Part shown: positions 1 through 13,024 of the stretch, piece by piece
Layout of the letters: each line of letters begins with the position of its first letter
How positions within the stretch are numbered: position 1 is the first letter of the stretch
Source of the DNA: Notospermus geniculatus
Taxonomy: Eukaryota > Nemertea > Pilidiophora > Heteronemertea > Lineidae
Reading direction: 5' to 3'
Assembly (NCBI GenBank): GCA_002633025.1
Contig: NMRB01002191.1
Location: 46,003-110,002 of the forward strand
Length of the DNA stretch: 64,000 nt
Program-made: the position numbers and the translations under genes
The notes under the pieces: model-generated
What the model saw: the letters and a program-made list of their open reading frames with translations, nothing else
Databases searched by the model: none
What the model was told of the DNA's origin: nothing

Positions 1-784
1 CTATTGATAGACCGGTCAATTGATTTCCGATATCCTGCTTGCAAAAAAAACGTTTAGCGACCTAAATTCTTCTGTTTGGGTCATCTCTGGAATGAAAATG
101 CAAACAATAAAATCTAATATTTACAAACGAAATTTTTATTTAACCTAACGCCGCATTTGTATTACATACCGCGAAAATCATTATTAGTATAGAGCCCTAG
201 CCAATAGGCCAAAACAGTTCCAAAGCTTATTGGCTCATCTATTTTATTTGTCGTGGACAAGAGGTCCGGATGATTACTTTGCTCTTAATTCGATAACTAC
301 ACACAGAAGCACGACTGACGGCTCTTGTATTGGAATATTAGACGAATTTTGTTCATAATTCATACGTCGACCCTGGTTGACCTGTATTGATACCGAGAGG
401 CCCCGGACATTAGCTCGACCCGAGTCTATTTCCTGTAGTGCTGCGTCACTCATACCAGTCACGTGACCATCACGAGAGACGCGTTGGCCAATAGTTGACG
501 GCGATTACCACAAAATTGGTTTACGGTTTTATGACACCTCATTCCCTCCTTCGACTTTCTGTTTTATCTATATGATTCAGCAATTCGAATGTTCGAACTG
601 AATATCCCGATCGTGACATTTCCAGATGGTACGAAAGCCCAGAAGGCTCATTCAGTCTTCAAACTTCAAGCTTGAACCAGAACTTCAATCTTCAAGCTTG
701 AACTACCTCTATGGGCGGTTATAATGAATTTATCACACCTTGGTCATGATGATAGCATTTTCGCCTTTGCTTTTTTGGACAATA

Positions 785-985
785 GTGAGGTTTCTCAAAT
801 CTGACGAAAGACGAAGTACGAAATACGAAATTAAAAATTCGAGATGCGCCATAACTCCCTCGGTCTTACATGATATGCTAAAAGACGCACTGCTATCAGG
901 GACATTTTGTGGTAGCAACCATCTCCAGAAATACATTAGGTCCTGGAAATGAAGTTGAATTTCGTATGTCGTACTTTTCCATCTC
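785..985. mobile_element. GTGAGG-family MITE, truncated copy
   Basis: The left TIR (GTGAGGTTTCTCAAATCTGA) and an interior matching the copy at 11249-11643 are present. The right TIR has decayed after the TTTCGTATGTCGTAC stretch. TA precedes the left end. Confidence 0.8.
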
Positions 986-1405
986 AGTAACCTAGCGATG
1001 AGATCGGGAACCAATCATTGCAAAAATAACAGCCTTAGGTAGCCCACCAACAGCACGTTTTTCTTTCGCAAATCAATGACCCTTGACTAATAAAAAGTCG
1101 ATAATGTGTTGCTTTACAGGCGAATTAGCGAAATTCCATGCTGTGTCTCAGTTGAGTTAGGGATTAGCATCACTGCTGGGCGTACATGTAGCTTGCAAGC
1201 ACGTTATTACTCCAGACACCACAAAATTATCTCACAACTCCACTTGTTAAACTGAATGTTAGTAATGAACTGCCGGCTTTACGACATCAAACATGAGACA
1301 CAGGGAGAAAATCCTATCAAAAATAATTTAGCAAATTCCTCGGCATATTTTGACTGTAAAAATCCGCAACTAACGCACGTCAGGTGTCTGTATTGAAAAA
1401 TAATA

Positions 1406-1529
1406 GGGAGGTTTCGCAAGCGCCCGGTTAGGCCATACGACGACGTTTATCTATTGTTTGGGTATACCCACACAATAGATAAACCAAAACGTCGTCGTAG
1501 GGCCTAACCGGGCGCTTGCGAAACCTCCC
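1406..1529. mobile_element. TA-flanked GGGAGG foldback MITE
   Basis: A 124-bp near-perfect palindrome with arms starting GGGAGGTTTCGCAAGCGCCC, about 55 bp each, flanked by TA on both sides. The TA target fits Tc1/mariner-type transposition (inference). Confidence 0.85.
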
Positions 1530-3809
1530 TAATGTCGTTTGCTCGGCGACTTTAAGTTAACATGAATATCGGATATGGATAATTCTTTTTATAGTATTTT
1601 GTAAAGGAAAATGTCAATAAGCATATTTTACGCATACTTTCAGTTAATCATACTTATTGCCTTACACATGTAATGAGGAAAGGTGTACATATACATGTAT
1701 ATAAAAGCAAATAAGTAGATAAACGGTCGAGATCTAGTTTTGATACATATTATTACACCGTACAAATTGTTGACATTTCAACAAAATTGTTGCCTTTACT
1801 TGGAATCCAGGGGCGAAAAGCATGTTTAAATTTAGCAAGTCAATGGCTAGCCGAAACATGTGGTAGGCCTATCGATGTGTAGTATCAATTGGTAATATGC
1901 AATGTACTAATATATCTTGACGATGTGTGGGGAGTATGATTGGTGTTTACGCGAACAAACAATAACCTTTTGATAAAATGATAAAACAGATAATCCAAAA
2001 TTTGTTTGCTCGTGGATGATTGAAGGTTAATTGATGTTTACTAATAGGACCTCAACAAAGAATTGCGTCTTGAAACCTAGAATGGTGATATAGGGCTCCT
2101 TTTGTCCCCGTCTTCAATACTTGGAAATCGTAAATGGCGACGTGTGCCTAACCGAAGTTTTTTTTAAAAATTAAATAGAAAAGCCTGTTTACGAGTGAAA
2201 ATGCATATAGCGGTTCACATTATGCGTAAGAAAGGTGTAATTTCTTAAGCTTTTCAATAGTCTGAGACCACCATGCTTTTAGAAATCTCTAAGTTGTTGT
2301 ATGTGGGCCACGGATAATTTACTTAATTAGCATTTACATGCAGTTGCAATTTGAAACTCATACTCTAACTCGTGTGTGGGGGACGTAATTTTATCGAAGC
2401 CTTTGGCGACGCTGATAAGGCGATCATTGACCAAGAGTGATACATGTAGTGTCAAGTGGAACAAGAGGCCCATGGGCCTGGCGCTCAGCTGACATTTGAT
2501 GCCTAGGCTTCAGTCGACCCGCAAAGGTCCTTTTCTACGGCAGATTTATTTTGCGCGCTGGAAAATAATAGGCGATCGGGGCCCTCGACGAGGCTTCTCG
2601 AGTACCTCATTCGAGAAATCGGACACCTCGCACAAAAGTGCGTTTATCGAGGAGACCGTTCAAATTCCACCACATAAACCATACATCAGTATTTAGCTAA
2701 GACATTGAGCTTTCCATTAGTGTAATTTATTTTGGAATAATGCAAACGAGTGAAGAGAAATCGTTTAAGAAATTTCGTCCTCCGTACAGAATTGGAGGTC
2801 ACTTGGAGTAGAGCGTTGTTAAAAACATCGCCATAACTCCATAAATATTTGCCTGCATAAAACCAGCAAAACTGAATGGATGGAGAAACTATCAATCTCC
2901 AATCTGTATTAATTTCATACATCGGCATGGTATTCCAAGTTTTTGTACGCAGTTTGAACAGCAGTAGGTAACGATTCTCGAAGCCATAAACCTGGTTCCT
3001 TGGCCGCCGACGTGGCGCTGACTGACGATTCGACCAGTCAGCGCCACCGTCGGAGCCCATTCAACCAGTTAGACAATGGATAAAGCGAAAGAGATTTCTT
3101 GAAAATGTGGTTGTGTTTCGGGGTGATTGTGAACCCCTCAGACATGCGTGCATAAAACCACGCTTCGCATGTGGATTCTTCTATTTTATAACAACACGAA
3201 TGACCTAAGCAGAAGTTTCAAAAACCAAGAAAGTGTACGCACTTTGAAGAACGCCTGTTTTCGAAAACACAAGGTTACCTTTCGATCGATAACTCGGCCA
3301 AAACTGAACCGATTTCCATGAAATTTTCGGCAACTTTCGTAGAGAAACATCCATCAACATGTAAACATCACGCCACCTTCAAACGTCTGACTAATCTTGC
3401 GTAATTAGTGATTGTTTTATAGCGTCTGCTACGCCTTCGTCACTGCCTCGCTTTCGTTCAGTGATTTAGTAGTTAGTACCGCCAAATACCGCGGCTGACA
3501 CGTCGTGGCGCTGTTCAGACCTTTGCGGGTCAACTGGGCTTGATATAAGGCATGTACATGTAAGGGGTACTGCAGTCTTAGGAAGGTTAATGGGTGATGT
3601 CTAATTTTATTCACCGAGTGTGCATGGTTGGATGGGATTAAGTTTGCTAATTACCATTAGAGATTTTGTCCTATACAGTTTTGAATGAATCACATTTTAT
3701 TTTGGAAAGCATACAGTATGCACACATCTGTAAGAGAGTAACATTCATTTGTCTGCTGTGGCGAAGAGTTCTCTGTTCTATTATTTCAAACGCCCCCTGG
3801 TGCGCCTAA
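1530..3809. other. Gene-free stretch with a possible old TIR element
   Basis: No coding region can be supported. A weak inverted pair (CAGTCGACCCGCAAAGGTC at about 2511 and its complement at about 3519) could bound an old element of about 1 kb. A small inverted repeat (GGCGCTGACTG) sits at about 3011-3043. Confidence 0.35.
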
Positions 3810-4360
3810 TATACAAGGAAATTTTCCTTATATCCATTGGATATCCAATGATTTGGATATAGAATGGATATAGATTGGATATCCATTGGATATAAAATTT
3901 GGGTGACAGTTTGGATATCCAGGGGTTGACATAGAATTTATATCCATTTCTCATAGATTTGATATAAAGAGCACTATGTAAAATTTATATAATGTATATA
4001 AATTTTATATAAACTCCTGTACTCATTGGTGAGGTGTGGTTGCAGCACAGTATAAGACTTGCCAGCTACTTGGAGTAGTCAATTATTCAAAATATACTAG
4101 AAGTCAGAGAATCAACTCAAAATGGAAAGTTAAAAACATCTTCTTCTCTGTATCATCACCGCGTCACCCGTACTTCCTCAGAGTGAACGAGAAATTGGTT
4201 ATCCGGGTGCCCGGGACAACTGATTTTCCCAAACGGACACATCAAATGGATATCCATTCTATATCCAGAAAAGGATCATGAGTGGATTTTTTGTCTTTTC
4301 TATATCCATTGGATATCCAGTTCGGACATCCAATGGATATAAGGAAAATTTCCTTGTATA
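3810..4360. mobile_element. MITE rich in GGATATCCA motifs
   Basis: About 40-bp TIRs begin ATACAAGGAAATTTTCCTTA. The interior near both ends repeats ATATCCATTGGATATCC words. No transposase. Confidence 0.85.
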
Positions 4361-5389
4361 TACGTCAAATCACCCTCATTTTTTGTTTCCTAGGAGAGCT
4401 TCACCCAGGGCTACCTTCAGATGAAATTCGGAGCTTCTAGAACCCACTGTCGCGTTTTTCCGCCGCGGTTTCATCGCTGCCTGACAAATCCTTTGTTATT
4501 TTCTCGGTCCGCTGCCTTTTAACAACATTTTCTGCTGGTGCGTTTTCCCGCTGCGCGAAAACGGGTGGCTTCGGGCCTTTAGACTAGCTCCGCTGACTTT
4601 TGGTCAGCTGAGATAAAAAAGCCAACACTTATACTAATATGCCGTGACGTTTGACTTCGTGAAAAACAAGGCGGCGTGTTTGGTTTATTGACAGGTTAGT
4701 CGATATTGGCTAATAACCCGCGCTTCCCTTGAAAGGAGACGTGGTGTCCTACCGGGATAATTGAACCGACAAAATTTGATGTCCCCAGTTCGATGTGTGC
4801 TAAACGAACCGAGGAACTCCGCCGTCTTCGCATTTTCACGATGTGCACCAGTGAGGTTCATAGCCTACTTTCATGACTTTGGGACGGGAGATCTGTTGCA
4901 ATCCCCCTCAGCAGGCCCCCACTTTGAAGCCGGAGACAGACATGACAGAGGGGCGCAGGATTGAAGAGCGGAGGGTCATTTAATTTGATTTACACCGCGC
5001 TCCCACTTTCAATATGGGGGCTGTGGCGGCCATATTGGATTCCGTGTCCAATCACTGCTGACTGAAATACAACACCGTGAAAGTATCTTCTGTTGAAACT
5101 GCATGACCAAACTGCCACGACCTTTTGACACAGTACACACAGGCCAACAAATAAGCAACATTTCAAGAAAATTTGAATAACATGTTGGAAAAGTATTTTC
5201 CCCTTTAATAGCCGACACACTGGACAGCAATTTTGTCCAACATGATGTTGCTGGATGTTGGAAAAATATTGCCTGTGTACTAGTACACAGACCTCAACCA
5301 CTGCTGATTGCAATTTGTTCACATACATGTACAGTCAAATTTGATAGGAAAACCTTGGGTTCCAGATCTTCTAGCACTTGAAGCGGTTA
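4361..5389. other. No gene or clear repeat recognised
   Basis: Short open frames occur on both strands without splice sites or family motifs. A GGCCATATTGGA word near 5029 is part of a motif dispersed in this window. Confidence 0.4.
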
Positions 5390-5648
5390 TTGTCGTCCTG
5401 GGTACACATAAAGTGTACCCAGGTTCGATGTCGTCAAGTGAAATTGTACCCTGGGTCCACTTTCTTGTTACAAACTGTACCCAGGTTCTGATTTAGAGAC
5501 CTGGGGCTAGGTTGTTCTCAAGATTTCGTCGGATACGTGAATTTGCGTGGAACCTGGGTACAGTTTGTAACAAGAAAGTGGACCCAGGGTACAATTTCAC
5601 TTGACGACATCGAACCTGGGTACACTTTATGTGTACCCAGGACGACAA
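5390..5648. mobile_element. Perfect 99-bp-arm hairpin MITE (TCGTCCTGGGTA family)
   Basis: Arms at 5390-5488 and 5550-5648 are exact reverse complements across 99 bp, with a 61-bp loop. The sequence beyond the arms still shows weaker inverted similarity to the termini of the related element at 30723-31098. Confidence 0.95.
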
Positions 5649-6238
5649 TATCCCCTTCAGCGTTAATTCTCCCTTCCACGGTATGAGGTTCCTGACACGA
5701 GACGATGTGCTTGCCCAGAGGAGTCACCAGCGGCTTAGAGACCGGAAACAGGGGCGTGCACGGTATGAATTCCATGGTCAGCATCGGACCTCGTCGTCTG
5801 GACACTCGACATCAAACATCGGACTAGACGGCCACATGATCATGCACTCGACATATAAATTACCAGTTTAGTTGGAATCCGATGACTTGACCATCTGCCT
5901 CGAGGTTGGCGGAAGTTGTGAAGAGGGAAATCGCTCATCGAATATCATGTCGTCCAGATAAATGACAAGGAAATGCTATACCCGAAACGTATAATCGTGT
6001 TTCTGGGGATAGATGTGTAGGTTGGGCAAGATGAACGTTAGTTCCATGGGAGAAGTACGTGTACAAGGTGTGGAGTGCTTGCTCACAGACCAATATGGTG
6101 ACCCGCTCCAGCAAAAGCAGGCTCTTGTTGATCATCATTCATGTCATTGGTCATCAGTTTGCTCAACTCTTACCATGCTTACCACTCCTGTACAGTACTA
6201 TTTTCAACCTGCAGTGACGTACATTCAGCTGTTGTGTT
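5649..6238. other. No gene recognised
   Basis: Nothing beyond unsupported short ORFs and scattered TAGGCCTA/ACATGTA words. Confidence 0.4.
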
Positions 6239-6422
6239 AAGGCCTATTCCCACTGACGCGATTTTTGTGGCGGAGAGCGACAAAACGCGGCGATATCGCA
6301 GGCCATAGAAATTTGATGCTACTTTTTCAATGGTAGAAATCTTTTATTATTGCCTTTTGCATGTGAAAATGACAGGCCAGCGCGAAGTCGCGGCGTGAAA
6401 ACGCGACAGTGGGTTCAGGCCT
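6239..6422. mobile_element. MITE with AGGCCTATTCCCACTG ends
   Basis: TIRs of about 30 bp read AGGCCTATTCCCACTGACGC on the left and its imperfect complement on the right; interior 130 bp non-coding. Confidence 0.7.
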
Positions 6423-7202
6423 TTACTGTTGTAAGGCCGTTAACCTTTTCCTGGGTTGCGAAATGCGACTACCTTTGCTAGATCGGGTCACAATTTTGCA
6501 TACTTTCATTGATCAGAATTCAAAGACCAAAACGTTCAAAGGAAAGATCGGAACTTCATTTCCTCTTGATAAAACACAAACAAACAATGAAATGTGGGAT
6601 TTTTTTGTCTCAATTGAAAAGAGACCGTCTCCAAATTCAAGCGGTAAAGAATTTTTTATGTTGTTCATCCAGACGGTAGCTAGGAGGTCAAATGGAGACA
6701 CGAGTTCTTCTCTCATGCAATACATGCTTGAGTTATCAATTAATGCAAATTGATCATCCTGAATTTGAATTTGAATTTGAAGAAGTAAAATCTGGTCAAC
6801 AGAAGCTAAAAACTAATTTGCTGGACTTCTATCAAGCATTTGATACATTTGGCATCAGTTTTTGGCTACTGAAGCATTCGTTCCTTCTATCTTGCTTTTT
6901 TGACAAGGTTCACGTTCACGGCTAGAGATTTCAATTTCAGCAATAGCAAATGAAAAGAAGAGTCGAGATGAGACATTAGTACATTGCGAAGTCAGTGATA
7001 TAGTGGATAAAAATGTACGTATACATGTACATGCGCCTACAGGTTGCTTGTCTGTTGATTTAACACACGATCACAAGATTAAATCCTTTTACTTATCTTG
7101 TGGTTTATTGAGGATTATCCTTTTAATATCAGACGATAAGCGCTTGGGCTCGTCTGATGTAGGCCTACGTAGGCCCTACGACCTATAGACACAATTCCCA
7201 TC
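6423..7202. other. AT-rich stretch, no gene recognised
   Basis: Holds a short GAATTT tandem run (about 6762-6780) and unsupported ORFs on both strands. Confidence 0.4.
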
Positions 7203-7641
7203 TGATATCAGAGGCGTCAAGACAAGTTTGATTCAGAGACCTCAAGAGAGATTTGATTTTTCAGAGACGACAAGATTGTTTTGATTTCAAAGACGTCAAG
7301 AGAGATTTGATTTCAAAGACGTCAAACGAGATTTGATTTCAGAGACGTCAAGAGAGATTTGATTTCAAAGACGTCAAGAGAGATTTGATTTCAGAGACAT
7401 CAAAAGAGACTTGATTTCAGAGACGTCAGGAGAGATTTGATTTCAAAGACGTCAAGAGAGATTTGATTTCAAAGACGTCAAGCGAGATTTGACTTCAAAG
7501 ACGACAAGATAGATTTGATTTCAAAGACGACAAAAGCGATTTTATGTCAAAGACGTCAAGAAAGATTTGATGCCAAAGACGTCAAGAGAGATCAGTGATT
7601 CCAAAGTCGTCAAGAGAGATTTCATTTTTGAGACGTGAATA
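7203..7641. repeat. 26-bp tandem array, about 17 units, each with a GACGTCA core
   Basis: The unit is GATTTCAAAGACGTCAAGAG plus GAGATT with point variation; successive AGACGTCA words start 26 bp apart (7291, 7317 and so on). The unit is not a multiple of three and carries no long ORF, so it is non-coding. Most units keep the ATF/CREB-like GACGTCA core. Confidence 0.9.
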
Positions 7642-8450
7642 AAGGTAGGCCTATGTGTTACCACAATATTCTGAAACTGGACAATCTCTTGCCCCCTTGT
7701 CGCAAGTAGGCTATGCTGGCTGCAGCTACTGCCGCAACAGTCATGTCTGAATGTGCATAGTATATTCACCGTGATTTAGTAGTTCTCTATGGTAATGATC
7801 CAATGCCTGTCTGAAAATTGCTTTCAAGAACGGCGATCAATGTGCTTCAGCAAGTTGAAGTGTGAGAGTCTGCGTAGTACTGTGTAGGCCAATAGAATAA
7901 AACTTGTCTGACTCAGAATGTGAAATAAGTACAGTCATGTATTGTGTTAGAAGTATGAGGCAACTAATCTTTAGGTAGGTATCAATAGAAATTCACCCGT
8001 CATTTGACGGGTACTTTGCTAGTTCTTAATAAATGAATACACTTGGATTTCCTATGATTTTCATACTCCTCGCGTTTAGTCACCCTCATTCACTGCAACT
8101 TGTGGATCCGCGTTAAAAGTTGTTGCAACTTCCATCCATCCTTCCCTTTGACTAAAATTCCCCAGCAGTTTCAAACCGCTACCCACAACGTTACTACGAT
8201 AACATCGATCAAATGTGCAAAATTGTTGACTTTCCGATCGAAAATACATCTTAGCCAATCAGAAAGTGTCTTACGGCAGCTTCGGCTAAACCCATGATTA
8301 TGGCTTATGATTGGATCCCTAGTAAACAGCGCCATCTATTAATGGCCCTTCGTTTTTGGCGCCAAACGTGCCAGTATTTACTGGATCTAGTATACTAAAA
8401 ACTGGGAACGAGTGGACCCTATTCAAGTGAAAGCACAGGGACATTGGCTG
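7642..8450. other. No gene recognised
   Basis: Unsupported short ORFs only; no repeat structure seen beyond common words. Confidence 0.35.
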
Positions 8451-8566
8451 GTATTCATAAAAGCTAGCAAATGCTTTTACTTCAGGTTTTGTAGTACATT
8501 TATATTGGACCTTGCTTAAGTAAAAGCATTTGCTTACTTTTATAAATACCAGCCATTGTCAACCTA
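8451..8566. mobile_element. TTGGCTGGTATTCATAAAAG foldback MITE
   Basis: Arms (TTGGCTGGTATTCATAAAAG, then GCAAATGCTTTTAC) are mirrored at the right end. A second copy is at 18458-18583. Confidence 0.85.
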
Positions 8567-9304
8567 GGCGGAGGCCTTCTGAACGATCTGCTGAAGTTCC
8601 GCGAACGTTGCTGATTTCCCGTGACGAGGGGTATTGCCAATAGGCCTACTATTCGATTGTTCGATTGAGAATTTCATGAATGGGGAAATTGGCAATCAAT
8701 AACCAAACCCGTACTATCATCTACTATATCTTATCGACCATCAAACTATGGACGACGTGGGTTGCTGAGAACACACTTCACATACCACAAATACTGTGAT
8801 CACTGCAGGTGGGCATTGGCCTACTACATGTACTGTACATGTACATGTAGATATTGGCGCTTGACGCAATTTTGGTACTTGGTGATGACATTCAAATTCC
8901 CGTTGCGAAAGCTCACGAAAAGGAACAAATGAGGCCTAAACGTCCAATTACACGATACACAGACCTGGTTTTTCCCAAAACTACAAAGGATGTTTTTGTC
9001 GAGGCATCAGCAGATATATAATTTGACGCTTTCATTGTATTGGGGGCCCAAGATCTTTCGACAGACCATGGGTGTCTGTCATATAAATTCCCTATATATA
9101 ACGGCATATGAATGTGACACAAAGGACGTATTCAAATTATGGATTTATGCGAGGTGTTGTCAAACCGTTTTTCCCAGCGTGTGCATGCACGCAAACCAGG
9201 TTCGTGCAAAACAGACAAGAGCAACGCAGAGCGTGGCACATGGTTTTCCCTCAACATACATGTATGTATATACGGAATTTAATCAAGTTGATAAAAGAAA
9301 CGAT

Positions 9305-9662
9305 ATTCCCTGAAATCGACGGAATCTGATTTCAAGATGGCGGCTCTGACGGCCATATTGTGAATCAAAATGCGGCCATTATTGAAAGGAACCTTCCTCT
9401 TGTCACCACCAACATACCTACAAAAAATCAGTTTGATCAGACAAATGGTTCTCCCTGACATCAACGGAATCTGATTTCAAGATGGAGGCGCTGATGGCCA
9501 TATTGTAAATCAAAACACGGCCATTTTTGAAACAAACCTTCCTCTAGACACCCCCAACATACCTACAAAAAATCAGTTTGATCAGACAAACGGTTCTCCT
9601 TGAAATTGACGGAATCTGATTTCAAGATGGTGGCTCTGTCGGCCATTTGTAAATCGGAACGC
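9305..9662. repeat. Three direct repeats of about 139 bp with a CAAGATGG motif
   Basis: Three units each contain TGACGGAATCTGATTTCAAG followed by ATGGCGGCTCTGACGGCCAT or close variants, and two contain an identical CATACCTACAAAAAATCAGT stretch. Non-coding. Confidence 0.85.
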
Positions 9663-10688
9663 GGCTTCTGTTGAAGCGGGGGCATAAAATCGAATATTTG
9701 AGCCACAGCGAAACCATAGTGTTACCCACTTATTATTAAAATCGACCTGTTTTCATGAGATGTGCTACTAAAAACTGATTTTGGTCAATCAAACGTTTCC
9801 GAACGAGAGACGGAAGTTCTCCTGACCAAGAAGTTTAAAGAGTGGTTGCTGAAACAAACAGCTGTCATTTCATACAAAGAAGGAAACACTAAATAGGGAA
9901 CATTGGTAGATGTTACACCAGGACGTGTTGGCGAAAGTCATCTCAGAATCCATAGAGATCCAAAGGACTTCTTGACATTCCTCGCGTTCAATTGACCAGC
10001 ACGGCACATGTTGACCACCTAGTCAGCTGCCTATTTGGTCATTGTGACCCTTATGGTTCTAGGTTAACGAGGATTGAATAGGCGAGACAGCGGCAATGGG
10101 GCGGGTCAGTGGGTTTCTATAGGATGACCCGAGGAAGATGTCAAAGCCTGTCTTATCCGCCTCATGCCAAATTTGCCGAGACGAAATGAAGATATCACGG
10201 GCTTTCACTGATAAAATAGGACATTCCGATTCTGATTGTGTGTGTTTCCTGTGGGTGGACTGAACTCCTTCGCAATTGATGCGAAGGTCATGGCTATTGT
10301 GTTTGCCCCGTTTGGACGCAGCCTTAGGGCACGTTTCGAAGTCTTTTTACATCTTTGAAAATGAAAACCCTGAATCGTCACTCTAGCACGATTCCATCAT
10401 ACGTTCACACCAGACACACCCCTTTTGAACGTCAGTCCGTTCAGGTGCGCTCGGACCGCGGCCTCAAATCAACTGACCGTTTTTGTGAAAACTTTGGTTT
10501 GATGCCGATACCGCTGAATAATTGAGTGTCCCAATGTACTAGCCTGCTCTCTGCACTGACGCACTGATTTTGTCCTCTTGAGAAGAGGACAAAAAAGTCA
10601 AATGAAAATTCAATTGAAAACCAATTCTCAGAGGACAACCTTTCACTTGTAACTATTTCTCCAACGGTTGTCACGATTAATAGCAATA
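9663..10688. other. No gene recognised
   Basis: Includes a CCGCTGAATAATTGAGTGT word near 10510 that recurs in altered form at about 36690, hinting at an old dispersed repeat. Confidence 0.35.
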
Positions 10689-10837
10689 GGGAGGTTTAGA
10701 ACTCAAATGATAAACGTAAACTTTACGACAGCGTTATTTTTCATGCTACACATTAACCAGATTTTATATTTCATCTTCGGTACAAAAATAACGTTGTCGT
10801 CAACGTTTACATTTATCGTTTGATTTCTAAACCTCCC
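10689..10837. mobile_element. GGGAGGTTTAGAA foldback MITE
   Basis: A 149-bp palindrome flanked by TA, arms GGGAGGTTTAGAACTCAAAT. Relatives are at 26191-26318 and 59281-59414. Confidence 0.85.
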
Positions 10838-11248
10838 TAGTAGCTGCTGATGCCATTGCTTCGCCGAATCGACCGTTCTGGCCAACGTAATGGCAATTGA
10901 CTGATATCTACCACGGAGGAAACGGCAGCTGGACAAGTAGTTCGTAACAAATCAGTATAGAAGTAGGCCTATCCTGAAATAATTCGACCTAACCTAATAT
11001 TATTTTCGTCGTTATTTGGTCAGGCTGAAGGCCTAGGTGAGAATCGATTGTGTTTGAAGCAGCTAGTGCATTTACTTATATTATTCTCTATTATATACAT
11101 GTACGTATATATACCTTCTTTTTGTGTCAAGTGTGAGGAATACTTATCATTACATTACACCTCTCAGTGCATGTGTACACTCCCAGTCAGAAGTAAATGC
11201 CCGCTTTTTACTTCCTCGCATTCATTCTTGCAATCAGTATGGATATTA

Positions 11249-11643
11249 GTGAGGTTTCGCAAATCTGACGAAACACGAAGTACGAAATACGAAATTGGAC
11301 CTCATTTCCATGATGTAATGTATTTCAGGAGATGGTTGGTACCACAAATACCGCCTGCGCTGCAAGAGCGTCTTTTAGCGTACATGTATGACGTTAGACC
11401 GAGAGAGTTACGGTGTATATTAAACTTTGAAATTTATCTTTCGTTTCCACTTCGTCGCTACGAAGTGGAAATTTAAAAATTCAAGATGCACCAACTCTCT
11501 CGGTCTTACATGATATGTTAAAAGACGCACTGGCAGCAGGACATTTGTGGTACCAACCATCTCCAGAAATACATTAGGTCCTGGAAATGAAGTTGAATTT
11601 CGTATTTCGTACTTCGTGTTTCGTCAGATTTGCGAAACCTCAC
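11249..11643. mobile_element. GTGAGG-family MITE, full-length
   Basis: A 395-bp element flanked by TA. TIRs of about 50 bp read GTGAGGTTTCGCAAATCTGA then CGAAACACGAAGTACGAAAT. A second small inverted repeat (TTTCCACTTCGT) lies inside. Other copies are at 785, 19500, and half-copies ending at 45205 and 47685. Confidence 0.9.
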
Positions 11644-12136
11644 TATTGACATGAAGACCACCACTTGATTCTACAAGTTAGAGACTTCGTGATGACGGTG
11701 CCACAAAATGATACAGGCAAAAATATATTCTTGATACAGGGAACATGTAAAAATTGGCTACAGAATTTACTTTTGCCAAAGGGTGTACATCTACCTACAA
11801 TAACGGACTATATCCCTGGTCGTTATCTTTGTATCAAGAGACCAGTTATTCACCTAAATGTCAAACTTGAAGGATACTTTAGATATGATTTTGAAGAAAT
11901 CGCAATAGTGTGTTGCTTTTTTACTCCCGGGTTTTTACTATGGCATTTCCGAGAGTATTTGTCATTCCCAGGAAAAGAGATAATTCGACATCATCCGTGA
12001 TGAATGTTGCCCGGCGCTTTTCAACAACGCGTGGGCCCTAGGTTCATCGCTACGACAAGGTAAACCGAACACCAGTGGAGTCGAGGAGGAGGAGATTGGA
12101 ACCAATCACAGCCAAGAGCTCAAGCAGCAGCCCTTA
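11644..12136. other. 111-aa open frame, function unknown
   Basis: An open frame at 11665-12000 (+) has reasonable composition but no recognised motif, no splice signals and no homologue known to me. It is not called as a gene. Confidence 0.2.
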
Positions 12137-12787
12137 AGCCAGCAGCACACCAGGCGATATCGCAAGCGATCTACTCGCCAGTGATCTTCTTCTCTCCAGC
12201 CACCGCAGACTATCGGCCTTGGCATTGGGCAAACATCGCTCGCAGGCTGGCAAGAAGATTCCACGCAGCGCACACTTCATTTGCCGCATTGCGTCATCCT
12301 CCCACAGCAGGGCTTTGGTCTCGTTCCTCTTCATACACTCCACACAAAGCCCTGCTGAAATTGGGCCTCCCAGGCAAGCAGAGGCGGTCAGAAAACCATT
12401 GCCCAATCAGAATGCAGCATTTTCAGGGCGTCAATATTAAATAATTATGACTCATAATAACAATCAAAAATAATAAGAATCTTTCCTATACACAGGAAGA
12501 ACCTCTGTGATAAAATTCAGTCAATTTTGGAGAGATGTAAGTGATTTTTAAAGGATAAAACTTTAAAATCAAACTGGGTAAAACCACGAAATTTGTACTT
12601 CTCTAGTCATCCTTAAAATACAGGGAGTGCAACTGGAGTATGGAACAGCCACATCAGATTCACTGGCCGTTGTATTTCAGCAGGGGTTTGTGTGAGCGGA
12701 TGAAGAGGAGCGAGTAAAAACCCCTGCTGTGGGAGGATGCATTGCGTCAACAGCCGACCTGCGATATCGCCTGGTGTGCTTCTGGCT
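12137..12787. mobile_element. TTA-flanked MITE containing a nested MITE
   Basis: The outer element has ends AGCCAGCAGCACACCAGGCG and the complement, flanked by TTA on both sides, which fits PIF/Harbinger. A second element at 12295-12739 lies inside it. Confidence 0.8.
12295..12739. mobile_element. CATCCTCCCACAG MITE, nested copy
   Basis: A 445-bp element with TIR CATCCTCCCACAGCAGGG, flanked by an 8-bp duplication CATTGCGT. A near-identical 446-bp copy lies in the opposite orientation at 46060-46505. Target length suggests a hAT or MULE transposase. Confidence 0.9.
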
Positions 12788-12805
12788 TTAGTAACCGATT
12801 TACTA

Positions 12806-13024
12806 CAGTATTTTCAGATTTAAGACATCACTCCATGGATTACAATGTCCAGCCCACTACATGTATGTTACTCGTCAATTTTATATGATATAATGGCATT
12901 TAATCCAGTTCAATCAATCAAAAGCTGCTGGAGCCATTTGAGCTTCCTTGCACGACCTGGTTACCATATTTATGGTAGAGGGGGCTGATCCAGTGGAGTG
13001 ATGTCTTAAATCCGAAAATACTGT
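12806..13024. mobile_element. MITE with ACAGTATTTTC ends
   Basis: Arms of about 32 bp (ACAGTATTTTCAGATTTAAG and its complement) bound 219 bp of non-coding sequence. Confidence 0.8.

Noticed and set aside
274-462. 62-aa minus-strand frame, considered as an exon of the coiled-coil gene
   Set aside because: No good donor or acceptor, no motif, and no link to the exon 14 kb away.
6409-6753. 114-aa plus-strand frame
   Set aside because: Starts within the end of a MITE, composition looks random and there are no splice signals or family features.
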